Below, piece after piece: positions 18,683 through 26,383 of a stretch of 64,000 bases of DNA (within the stretch, counting starts at the first letter, position 1; every line of letters begins with the position of its first letter). The notes beneath the pieces were generated by a model. It had not been told where the DNA came from, did no database searches, and saw only the letters and a list, made by a program, of their open reading frames with translations. The DNA comes from Microbacterium sp. SORGH_AS_1204 (lineage in GTDB: Bacteria > Actinomycetota > Actinomycetes > Actinomycetales > Microbacteriaceae), in the NCBI RefSeq assembly GCF_030818935.1, contig NZ_JAUTBD010000001.1:2232001-2296000 (forward strand), written 5' to 3'. The translations under genes were made by a program, and so were the position numbers.

Positions 18683-20635
18683 GTGAGCACGAGTCAGCAG
18701 GCAGACCCGCTGATCGGCCGTCTCGTCGACGGCCGATACCGGGTGCGTGCGCGTATCGCGCGCGGCGGCATGGCGACCGTGTACGTCGCGACCGATCTGC
18801 GCCTCGAGCGTCGTGTCGCGCTCAAGGTCATGCACGGCCACCTCAGCGACGACACGGTGTTCCAGAGCCGGTTCATCCAGGAGGCCCGCTCGGCCGCCCG
18901 CCTCAGCGACCCGCACGTCGTCAACGTCTTCGACCAGGGCCAGGACGGCGACATGGCGTACCTGGTCATGGAGTACCTGCCCGGCATCACCCTGCGCGAG
19001 CTCCTCCGCGAGCACCGGCGCCTCACGATAGATCAGACGCTGACGATCATGGATGCCATCCTGTCGGGACTGGCGGCGGCCCACCGCGCGGGTATTGTGC
19101 ATCGCGACGTCAAACCCGAGAACGTGCTGCTCGCCGAAGACGGCCGCATCAAGATCGGCGATTTCGGCCTCGCGCGCGCCACGACCGCCAACACCGCCAG
19201 CGGTGCGCAGCTCATGGGCACGATCGCTTACCTCGCGCCCGAGCTCGTCACCCGCGGCACCGCCGACGCCCGCAGCGACATCTACTCGCTCGGCATCATG
19301 CTGTACGAGATGCTCACCGGTGAGCAGCCGTACAAGGGTGAGCAGCCGATGCAGATCGCGTACCAGCACGCGACCGACTCGGTGCCCCGACCGAGCGCGA
19401 AGAATCCGGGCGTGCCCGAGCAGCTCGACGAGCTGGTGCTCTGGGCGACCGAGCGTCAGCCCGACGACCGTCCGCTCGACGCGGGCAGCATGCTGGAGCG
19501 CCTGCGCGCGGTCGAGAAAGACCTGGGACTCGCTCCGCAGGTCGCCCGCGCCGTCGCCGTGGGCACCACGGGTGCCGCCAGCGCCGCTGAGTCGCGTGAG
19601 CTCACCAAGGTCCTCCCCCAGACCGCCTCACTGCCCATCGCCACCGCGGAAGAGCCCGACAACGCCGCGCGCCTGCGCACGCGCACGAAGCGGCGCTCTG
19701 CCCGCGGCGTGTGGACGCTGGTGCTCGTGCTGCTGCTGGCCGCGGGTGCGGCGGCGACCGGGTGGTACTTCGGCAGCGGGCCGGGCTCCCTCGTCGCGGT
19801 GCCCGATGTCTCGCAGCGCAGCTATGCCGACGCCGAGGCACTGCTGGCGGCCAACGAGCTCGTCGCGCAACCGCAGGAGGTGAACGACCGCGAGATCGCC
19901 TCAGGCACCACCGTCGGCTCCGATCCCGCCCCCGGCGAGCGTCTCGACAAGAACACGGTCGTGACCGTCTTCGTCTCCGTGGGCCCTGCCACCCACCAGA
20001 TCCCCGACCTCTCGGGAAAGAGTGCCGACGAGGTGACCGGCATCTTCCAAGCCGCTTTCGTGGATGTCGCGGCCGACCCCGCCCGGGAGTTCTCGGATGC
20101 CGCCGACGGCACCGTGCTGTCGGCATCCGTCATCCCGCGATCGGGCGGTGACGCCGTCGGATGCACCGAGGGCTGCACGGTCTACGAGGGCGACGCGGCG
20201 TCGTTGGTCGTCTCGCTCGGCCCGCTCCCCGACGTCTCCGGTGAATCGCGGTCCTCCGCCCAGCGCATCCTGAGTCAGGTGGGTATGGAGACCTCGTTCT
20301 CGGAGCGCTACAGCAACAGCGTGGCATCCGGGGTCGTCATCGGTATCGGCGACCGCGACGGCGAGGGCAACTGGCGCCCGGGAGACACCGTGCCCGTGAT
20401 CGTCTCCCTCGGACCAGAGCCCGTGGAGATCCCCGGCAACGTCGTGGGCATGACGATCCGCGAGGCCGTGACGGCGCTGGAGGGCCTCGGCTTCGAGGTC
20501 AATGCCGGCATCGACGACGGCACGCTGCCGCTGGGCTTCAAGTACTGGGACATCTACAAGGTGCGCGCCACCAACCCCAAGGCCGGAACGACCGCGCCGC
20601 AGGGGTCGACGATCACGCTGACGCCGACGCTCTGA
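18683..20635 (+). CDS. PASTA-domain serine/threonine kinase (PknL/PknB type)
   Basis: 650 residues. The kinase domain (about 14-280) has ARGGMATVYVA, the lysine of VALKVMH, catalytic HRDVKPENVLL near 140 and DFGLAR. A juxtamembrane linker leads to one membrane segment (about 341-362). Four extracellular PASTA repeats follow, each closing with VxVSxG or ITLTPTL; the second carries an inserted CTEGC pair that could form a disulphide. PASTA kinases sense muropeptides or lipid II and phosphorylate division and wall proteins. Position beside the Rv2175c homologue and aroG matches pknL, although M. tuberculosis PknL lacks PASTA repeats. Confidence 0.93.
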   Translation: MSTSQQADPLIGRLVDGRYRVRARIARGGMATVYVATDLRLERRVALKVMHGHLSDDTVFQSRFIQEARSAARLSDPHVVNVFDQGQDGDMAYLVMEYLPGITLRELLREHRRLTIDQTLTIMDAILSGLAAAHRAGIVHRDVKPENVLLAEDGRIKIGDFGLARATTANTASGAQLMGTIAYLAPELVTRGTADARSDIYSLGIMLYEMLTGEQPYKGEQPMQIAYQHATDSVPRPSAKNPGVPEQLDELVLWATERQPDDRPLDAGSMLERLRAVEKDLGLAPQVARAVAVGTTGAASAAESRELTKVLPQTASLPIATAEEPDNAARLRTRTKRRSARGVWTLVLVLLLAAGAAATGWYFGSGPGSLVAVPDVSQRSYADAEALLAANELVAQPQEVNDREIASGTTVGSDPAPGERLDKNTVVTVFVSVGPATHQIPDLSGKSADEVTGIFQAAFVDVAADPAREFSDAADGTVLSASVIPRSGGDAVGCTEGCTVYEGDAASLVVSLGPLPDVSGESRSSAQRILSQVGMETSFSERYSNSVASGVVIGIGDRDGEGNWRPGDTVPVIVSLGPEPVEIPGNVVGMTIREAVTALEGLGFEVNAGIDDGTLPLGFKYWDIYKVRATNPKAGTTAPQGSTITLTPTL

Positions 20636-20656
20636 TCCCCCGGGCGACCCGACGAC

Positions 20657-20687
20657 GATGCCCCCGACCACACGGGTCGGGGGCATC
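20657..20687. terminator. Bidirectional intrinsic terminator
   Basis: A perfect 13-bp stem (GATGCCCCCGACC / GGTCGGGGGCATC) with a five-base loop between the convergent kinase and aroG genes. There is no long T tract on either side. Confidence 0.75.
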
Positions 20688-20705
20688 GCACAGACGGAAC
20701 GCGCG

Positions 20706-22043
20706 TCAGCGCTTCTCGAGCTCCTCGGCCACGAGGAATGCCAGCTCGAGGCTCTGCCGGTGGTTCAGGCGCGGGTCGCACAGACTCTCGTAGCGGGTCG
20801 CGAGGGTGGCCTCGTCGATCTGCTCCGACCCGCCCAGGCATTCGGTGACGTCGTCGCCGGTGAGCTCGACGTGGATGCCACCGGGGTGCGTGCCGACGGC
20901 GCGGTGCGCCTCGAAGAACCCGCGCACCTCGTCGACGACGTCGTCGAAGCGACGCGTCTTGTAGCCGGTCGGCGTGGTGATGCCGTTGCCGTGCATGGGG
21001 TCGGTGACCCACAGCGGCACAGCGCCGGAGTCGCGCACGGCCTCCAGAAGCGGCGGCAGGGCGTCGCGGATCTTGCCGGCGCCCATGCGGGTGATGAACG
21101 TCAGACGGCCGGGTTCGCGCTCGGGGTCGAGCTTGTCGATGAGCGCGAGGGCGGTGTCGGTCGTGGTCGTGGGACCGAGCTTGACGCCGATGGGGTTGCG
21201 GATCTTCGAGAAGTAGTCGACGTGCGCGCCGTCGAGCTCGCGGGTTCGCTCACCGATCCACTGGAAGTGCGACGAGGTGTTGTAGGGCAGGCCCGTACGC
21301 GAGTCGATGCGGGTCATCGGGCGCTCGTAGTCCATGAGCAGGCCCTCGTGGCCGGTGTAGAACTCCACGCGCGTCAGCTCGTCGAAGTCGGCGCCCGCCG
21401 CCTCCATGAACTTGATGGCGCGGTCGATCTCGGTCGCCATGCTCTCGTAGGCCTGGTTGGCCGGCGTGCTCGCGAAGCCCTTGTTCCAGCTGTGCACCTC
21501 GCGGAGGTCGGCGAAGCCACCCTGCGTGAACGCGCGGATGAGGTTCAGCGTCGACGCGGCCGTGTGGTAGCCCTTGAGCAGGCGAGCCGGGTCGGCCTTG
21601 CGCGACTCCTCGGTGAAGTCGTAGCCGTTGACGATGTCGCCGCGGTAGGCCGGCAGGGTGACGTCGCCGCGCGTCTCGGTGTCGCTGGAGCGAGGCTTGG
21701 CGAACTGCCCCGCCATGCGGCCCATCTTGACCACGGGCATCGACGCGCCGTAGGTCAAGACGACCGCCATCTGGAGAACCGTCTTGATGCGGTTGCGGAT
21801 CTGCTCGGCGGTCGCGCCGGCGAACGTCTCGGCGCAGTCACCGCCCTGCAGGAGGAACGCCTGACCGGCGGCGGCGCGAGCGAGGCGCTCGCGGAGGATG
21901 TCGACCTCGCCGGCGAACACCAGCGGCGGGAGGGTCGCCAGCTCTGCGGATGCCGCGGCCACCGCGCCCTCGTCATACCACTGCGGCTGCTGCTTGATGG
22001 GCAGGGAACGCCAGTGGTCGAGGTCGTGGAGCTGCTGATTCAC
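20706..22043 (-). CDS. aroG: Class II DAHP synthase
   Basis: A 445-residue type II 3-deoxy-D-arabino-heptulosonate 7-phosphate synthase, the first step of the shikimate pathway. Diagnostic stretches are LLQGGDCAETF, VVKMGRMAGQFAKPRSS, GLLMDYERPMTR, PIGVKLGP, WVTDPMHGN and HPGGIHVELTG near the C-terminus. It starts with GTG, and TAGACT lies six bases upstream and overlaps the plsC stop codon, so it is probably transcribed without a leader. Position next to the PASTA kinase matches Rv2178c. Confidence 0.97.
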   Translation of the reverse strand: MNQQLHDLDHWRSLPIKQQPQWYDEGAVAAASAELATLPPLVFAGEVDILRERLARAAAGQAFLLQGGDCAETFAGATAEQIRNRIKTVLQMAVVLTYGASMPVVKMGRMAGQFAKPRSSDTETRGDVTLPAYRGDIVNGYDFTEESRKADPARLLKGYHTAASTLNLIRAFTQGGFADLREVHSWNKGFASTPANQAYESMATEIDRAIKFMEAAGADFDELTRVEFYTGHEGLLMDYERPMTRIDSRTGLPYNTSSHFQWIGERTRELDGAHVDYFSKIRNPIGVKLGPTTTTDTALALIDKLDPEREPGRLTFITRMGAGKIRDALPPLLEAVRDSGAVPLWVTDPMHGNGITTPTGYKTRRFDDVVDEVRGFFEAHRAVGTHPGGIHVELTGDDVTECLGGSEQIDEATLATRYESLCDPRLNHRQSLELAFLVAEELEKR

Positions 22044-22049
22044 CCCGCA

Positions 22050-22055
22050 AGTCTA
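22050..22055 (-). promoter_or_regulatory. Leaderless -10 box of aroG, overlapping the plsC stop
   Basis: TAGACT on the minus strand, six bases before the aroG GTG. Its TAG is also the stop codon of plsC. Confidence 0.6.
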
Positions 22056-22766
22056 GTGGCGCGAGGTCGGCGCCTTCGCCGCCTGGGCGGTGGCGAGGCG
22101 GTCCTTCACGGTCGAGGCGTAGACGTCTTCGTAGCGCTGCTCGCCGAGGCGCTGCAGGGCCACCATGATCTCGTCGGTGACGGAGCGGAGGACGTAGCGG
22201 TCGCCCTCCATCCCCTCGAAGCGCGAGAAGTCGAGCGGTTCGCCGATGACGATGCCCACACGCCCCACACGGGGCAGGCGCTGCCCGATCGGCATCACGG
22301 AGCCGGTGTCGACCATGACGACCGGAACGACCGGCACGCGGGCCTCCAGCGCCATGCGGGCGATACCGGTGCGCCCGCGGTACAGCGTCCCGTCGGGGCT
22401 GCGGGTGCCCTCGGGGTAGATCCCGAGCAGTTCGCCGCGGCCGAGCACGCCCAGCCCGGTGTTCAGCGACGCCTCCGACGCCTTGCCGCCGGAGCGGTCG
22501 ATGGGCAACTGGCCCGTCGCGGTGAAGAACATCCTCGTGGCCCAGCCCTTGATGCCCTTCCCGGTGAAGTAGTCGCTCTTGGCCAGGAACGCCATGCGGC
22601 GGTCGATCATGAGCGGCAGGAAGATCGAGTCCGAGAAGGAGAGATGATTGCTGGCGAGGATCGCCGCCCCCTCCGCCGGGATGTTGCGCCGGCCGACCAT
22701 CCACGGGCGGAACACGGCCTTGATGACCGGCCCGATCACCACGTACTTCATCAGCCAGTAGAACAT
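22053..22766 (-). CDS. 1-acylglycerol-3-phosphate acyltransferase (PlsC family)
   Basis: A 237-residue membrane-associated acyltransferase making phosphatidic acid from lysophosphatidate. The catalytic HX4D motif is H41-LSFS-D46, and the glycerophosphate-binding YPEGTRSPDG lies at 117-126. A hydrophobic N-terminus anchors it. The ATG is two bases after the stop of the ROK kinase gene, so the two form one transcript. An Rv2182c-like acyltransferase sits in the corresponding mycobacterial region. Confidence 0.93.
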   Translation of the reverse strand: MFYWLMKYVVIGPVIKAVFRPWMVGRRNIPAEGAAILASNHLSFSDSIFLPLMIDRRMAFLAKSDYFTGKGIKGWATRMFFTATGQLPIDRSGGKASEASLNTGLGVLGRGELLGIYPEGTRSPDGTLYRGRTGIARMALEARVPVVPVVMVDTGSVMPIGQRLPRVGRVGIVIGEPLDFSRFEGMEGDRYVLRSVTDEIMVALQRLGEQRYEDVYASTVKDRLATAQAAKAPTSRH

Positions 22767-22768
22767 CG

Positions 22769-23704
22769 TCAGCGCTCCTTCCCGGCGAGGTCGGCGACCC
22801 CGATGAGACCGGCATCGTTGCCGAGTCGCGCGATGGCGAAATCGGCGACCGGGCGTTCACCGTACCCCGGCAGCGACGTCTCGTACGCGAGTTTCACGGG
22901 GGCGAGCAGATCGGCGCCCAGCTGTGCGACACCGCCGCCGATGACGAACAGCTCCGGATCGAGCACGGCCTGGAAGCCGCCGCACGCCTCGCCCAGGGCG
23001 GTGGCGACGCGGCGGAGCGCCTCGATCGCGCCGGGGTCGCCGGCGAGCACCAGCCGCGAGACGGCGGGGCCCGGGATGGCGCCCTTCTCGTCGCGGACGG
23101 CGGCGAGGGCTGCACCGATGCCGCCCTCGTCGGCGATGGCGTTCGCCTCGCGCTGCAGGGCGCGGCCCGAGGCGTATTGCTCGAGGCATCCGTTCTGTCC
23201 GCATCCGCAGGGGTGCCCGCCGCGGACGAAGCGCATGTGGCCCAGCTCGCCGCCGATGCCGTGACCGCCGCGGAAGAGCTCGCCGCCGCTGACGACGGCG
23301 CCGCCGACGCCCGTACCCATGGTGAGCATGACCATGTCGTCCACGCCGCGGCCGGCGCCGAAGCGGTACTCGCCCCAGCCGGCCGCGTTGGCGTCGTTCT
23401 CGATCGTGACGGGCGCGTCGAGGCGCTGCTCCAGGCGCGCGCGCAGCGGCTCGTCGCGCCAGTCGATGTTGGGTGCGTAGATGACGGTGCTGCGGTCGAG
23501 GCTGATGAAGCCCGCCGCGGCGACGCCGATGGCGTGGATGTCGTGCGCGCGGCGCAGGTGGTCGGCCATGTCGACCACGGCATCCACGAGGGCCGCCGGG
23601 TCGATGGGGGTGTCGACGCGGAGCTTCTCGATGATGGTGCCGTCGTCGTCGACGACGCCGCCCGCGATCTTCGTGCCCCCGATATCGATGCCGATGTTGC
23701 GCAC
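22769..23704 (-). CDS. ROK-family glucokinase
   Basis: A 311-residue sugar kinase. The N-terminal phosphate loop GIDIGGTKIAGGVV is at 5-18, the catalytic aspartate lies in ENDANAAGWGE, MGTGVGGAVV follows, and the ROK zinc motif CGCGQNGCLEQYASG is near 164-178. The motifs fit glucokinase. I place the start at a GTG preceded by GGAAGGGAG; longer in-frame readings have no support. It forms an operon with plsC. Use of ATP or polyphosphate as donor cannot be told from the sequence. Confidence 0.92.
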   Translation of the reverse strand: MRNIGIDIGGTKIAGGVVDDDGTIIEKLRVDTPIDPAALVDAVVDMADHLRRAHDIHAIGVAAAGFISLDRSTVIYAPNIDWRDEPLRARLEQRLDAPVTIENDANAAGWGEYRFGAGRGVDDMVMLTMGTGVGGAVVSGGELFRGGHGIGGELGHMRFVRGGHPCGCGQNGCLEQYASGRALQREANAIADEGGIGAALAAVRDEKGAIPGPAVSRLVLAGDPGAIEALRRVATALGEACGGFQAVLDPELFVIGGGVAQLGADLLAPVKLAYETSLPGYGERPVADFAIARLGNDAGLIGVADLAGKER

Positions 23705-23870
23705 CGCGCTCCCTTCCGGGCCTGCCGCGCGGCTCGGCCCGGAGCAGTCTAGCCACCCCGGGAGCGCGGCGCGGGAACGCTCCCTCACGGTGTGGGCCGC
23801 AGACCCGCGATCAGACGCGGATAGACTCGACGGACCTGATCGACATCTTTCCGGTACCGAAGGAGTTGCC

Positions 23871-25697
23871 GTGATCCAGTTCGACCGTCCCCCTCTCGTC
23901 CCCGCGGATCCGGATGCCAACGCCTCCGACCTGCTGGCCGACCGCGTCCGCGCGACGCCGGAGCGCCCGCTGTTCGCGGTCCCCGATGCCGGCGGCTGGC
24001 GTGATGTCACCGCCGCGGAGTTCGAGCGCCAGGTCATCGCCCTCGCGAAAGGCTTCATCGCCGCGGGCGTGCAGCCGGGCGAGAAGGTCGCCTTCATCGC
24101 CCGAACCACCTACGACTGGACGCTGGTCGATTTCGCGCTCTTCTACGCCGGGGCCGTGATGGTGCCGGTGTACGAGACGAGCTCGCCGTCGCAGATCTCG
24201 TGGATCCTGTCGGATTCCGGAGCCGTCGCCGTCGTGCTCGAATCGGCGGATCACGCCGAGCGTCTCGACGAGGTGCGCAGCGACGTCCCCCTCGTGCGCG
24301 CGGTGTGGGCCATGCACGCGGGCGATCTCGACGCGCTCGTGGCGAACGGCACGCACATCACCGACGAGGAGGTCGAGCGCCGGCGTCACCTGGCGAAGGC
24401 CTCCGATGTGGCCACGCTCATCTACACCTCGGGGTCGACGGGGCGCCCCAAGGGCTGCGTGCTCATGCACAGCAACTTCGTCGAGCTGGCCCGCAACTCC
24501 GCCAAGGCGCTGCACGAGGTCGTCGAGACACCGGGCTCATCGACCTTGCTGTTCATCACCACGGCGCACGTCTTCGCGCGCTTCATCTCGATGCTGAACG
24601 TGCACGCCGGCGTGAAGACCGGCCACCAGCCCGACACCAAGCAGCTGCTGCCCGCGTTGGGTTCGTTCCAGCCCACGTTCCTGCTGGCCGTGCCGCGCGT
24701 GTTCGAGAAGGTCTACAACTCGGCCGAGCAGAAGGCCGAGGCCGGGGGCAAGGGGAAGATCTTCCGGCTGGCCGCCGACACGGCCATCGAGCATTCGCAA
24801 CGCCTGCAGGAGGGTCGCAAGATCCCCCTCCCCCTCAAGCTGAAGTTCGCACTGTTCGACAAGCTGGTCTATTCCAAGCTCCGGGATGCCATGGGCGGAC
24901 GCGTCGTCTACGCGGTGTCGGGGTCGGCGCCGCTGGGGCCCCGGCTCGGACACTTCTTCCGCAGCCTGGGTGTCGTCATCCTCGAGGGCTACGGCCTGAC
25001 CGAGACGACGGCTCCGGCGACGGTCAACCTCGCCACGAAGGCGAAGATCGGCACCGTGGGCCCCGTTCTGCCCGGTGTCGGCGTGCGCTTGTCCGACGAC
25101 GGGGAGATCCAGGTGCGCGGGATCAACGTGTTCCGCGAGTACTGGCAGAACCCCGAGGCCACCGCCGAGGCGTTCGACGGCGAGTGGTTCAAGACCGGCG
25201 ACATCGGCGCGTTCGACGACGACGGCTTCCTCGCGATCACGGGCCGCAAGAAGGAGATCATCGTCACCGCCGGCGGCAAGAACGTCGCTCCCGCGGCCCT
25301 CGAGGACCCCATCCGGGCCAACCCGATCGTGGGTCAGGTGGTGGTCGTGGGCGACCACAAGCCGTTCATCGCGGCGCTCGTGACCCTCGATCCCGAGATG
25401 CTGCCCACGTGGCTGGCGAACAACGGCCTGCCCGCCGACATGTCGTTGTCCGAGGCGAGCACCAACGACAAGGTGCGCGCCGAGGTGCAGGGGGCCATCG
25501 ACCGCGCCAACGCCCGGGTGTCGCGCGCGGAGTCGATCCGCAAGTTCACCATCCTCCCCACCGAGTGGACCGAGGCGAGCGGACACCTGACGCCGAAGAT
25601 GAGCATCAAGCGCAATGTCATCGTCGGCGACTTCGCCGCCGACATCGAAGACATCTACGCGGTGCCGGTGAACACGACCAACGTGTCGCTCCCCTGA
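23871..25697 (+). CDS. Long-chain fatty-acid--CoA ligase (FadD15-like)
   Basis: A 608-residue AMP-forming ligase. The phosphate loop YTSGSTGRPKG is near 184-194. EGYGLTETTAP and the hinge region FKTGDIGAFDDDGFLAITGRKKEIIV follow, and the C-terminal domain carries the catalytic lysine in HLTPKMSIKR. It activates fatty acids to acyl-CoA. The GTG start is set by AAGGAG seven bases upstream; TAGACT at 23822-23827 is a likely -10 with a leader of about 40 bases. Divergent from the glucokinase. Its place matches fadD15 in M. tuberculosis. Confidence 0.94.
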   Translation: MIQFDRPPLVPADPDANASDLLADRVRATPERPLFAVPDAGGWRDVTAAEFERQVIALAKGFIAAGVQPGEKVAFIARTTYDWTLVDFALFYAGAVMVPVYETSSPSQISWILSDSGAVAVVLESADHAERLDEVRSDVPLVRAVWAMHAGDLDALVANGTHITDEEVERRRHLAKASDVATLIYTSGSTGRPKGCVLMHSNFVELARNSAKALHEVVETPGSSTLLFITTAHVFARFISMLNVHAGVKTGHQPDTKQLLPALGSFQPTFLLAVPRVFEKVYNSAEQKAEAGGKGKIFRLAADTAIEHSQRLQEGRKIPLPLKLKFALFDKLVYSKLRDAMGGRVVYAVSGSAPLGPRLGHFFRSLGVVILEGYGLTETTAPATVNLATKAKIGTVGPVLPGVGVRLSDDGEIQVRGINVFREYWQNPEATAEAFDGEWFKTGDIGAFDDDGFLAITGRKKEIIVTAGGKNVAPAALEDPIRANPIVGQVVVVGDHKPFIAALVTLDPEMLPTWLANNGLPADMSLSEASTNDKVRAEVQGAIDRANARVSRAESIRKFTILPTEWTEASGHLTPKMSIKRNVIVGDFAADIEDIYAVPVNTTNVSLP

Positions 25698-25710
25698 CGC
25701 CCGCGACGAC

Positions 25711-25742
25711 AACGGCCCGGTTCCTCGCGGGACCGGGCCGTT
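25711..25742 (+). terminator. Intrinsic terminator of the acyl-CoA ligase
   Basis: An 11-bp stem (AACGGCCCGGT / ACCGGGCCGTT) with a 10-base loop that can pair further. TTTCG follows. It lies 14 bases after the stop codon. Confidence 0.75.
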
Positions 25743-25750
25743 TCGCGTCA

Positions 25751-25826
25751 CGAGAACAGGGGATGCGACGGAAACAGGGCGATCCATCGAGCCTCAGCCT
25801 GTTCTCGTCGCCTCGGCCTGTTCTCG
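25751..25826. repeat. Inverted and direct copies of CGAGAACAGG
   Basis: CGAGAACAGG at 25751-25760 is answered by two exact reverse-complement copies, CCTGTTCTCG, at 25798-25807 and 25817-25826. A related GAAACAGG lies between them. The element sits between two hairpin terminators of convergent genes. Confidence 0.7.
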
Positions 25827-25850
25827 CGACACGCGGGGCGGACACGCGAA

Positions 25851-25875
25851 GGGCCCGGATGCCGCATCCGGGCCC
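25851..25875. terminator. Bidirectional terminator (def and fadD side)
   Basis: A perfect 11-bp stem (GGGCCCGGATG / CATCCGGGCCC) with a three-base loop, flanked by AA and TTT. It lies just after the peptide deformylase stop on the minus strand and can also stop read-through from the ligase. Confidence 0.8.
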
Positions 25876-25891
25876 TTTCGCAGGAGTCGGC

Positions 25892-26383
25892 TCAGAACCA
25901 GTCGCTCTCGCGCACCTGGCGCATCGCCTCGCGGCGCGTTTCGGCCGGCAGACGCGAGAGGTAGAGCATCCCGTCGAGATGGTCGGTCTCGTGCTGAAGG
26001 GCCTGCGCGAGCAGCCCCTCGCCCTCGAGAACGACCTCGTTGCCGTCGAGGTCGATGCCGGTGACCTTGGCCCACGGGTAGCGGATCGCCTCGTGCCAGA
26101 GTCCCGGCACCGAGAGGCACCCCTCCCCGACCGGCTGCGGCTCGCCGCGGGTCTCCACCAGCACGGGATTCAGCACGTAACCGATGTCGCCGTCGATGTT
26201 GTAGCTGAAGGCGCGCAGGCCCACCCCGATCTGGGGGGCGGCGACACCCGCCCGACCGGGGAGCTCGACGGTGTCGATCAGGTCTTGCACGAGGGCGCGG
26301 ATGCCGTCGTCGATCTCGTCGATGGGCGCGCTGACGGCGCGCAGGACCGGGTCACCGAACAGGCGGATGGGACGAACGGTCAT
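25892..26383 (-). CDS. def: Peptide deformylase
   Basis: A 163-residue metalloenzyme that removes the formyl group from nascent proteins. All three motifs are intact: GVAAPQ (46-51), EGCLS (87-91) and HETDH (131-135), giving the Cys and two His metal ligands and the catalytic Glu. The ATG overlaps the stop of the upstream MinD-like ATPase gene (ATGA), so it depends on that transcript and translation. The preceding frame reads on without a stop but belongs to the ATPase gene. Confidence 0.96.
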   Translation of the reverse strand: MTVRPIRLFGDPVLRAVSAPIDEIDDGIRALVQDLIDTVELPGRAGVAAPQIGVGLRAFSYNIDGDIGYVLNPVLVETRGEPQPVGEGCLSVPGLWHEAIRYPWAKVTGIDLDGNEVVLEGEGLLAQALQHETDHLDGMLYLSRLPAETRREAMRQVRESDWF

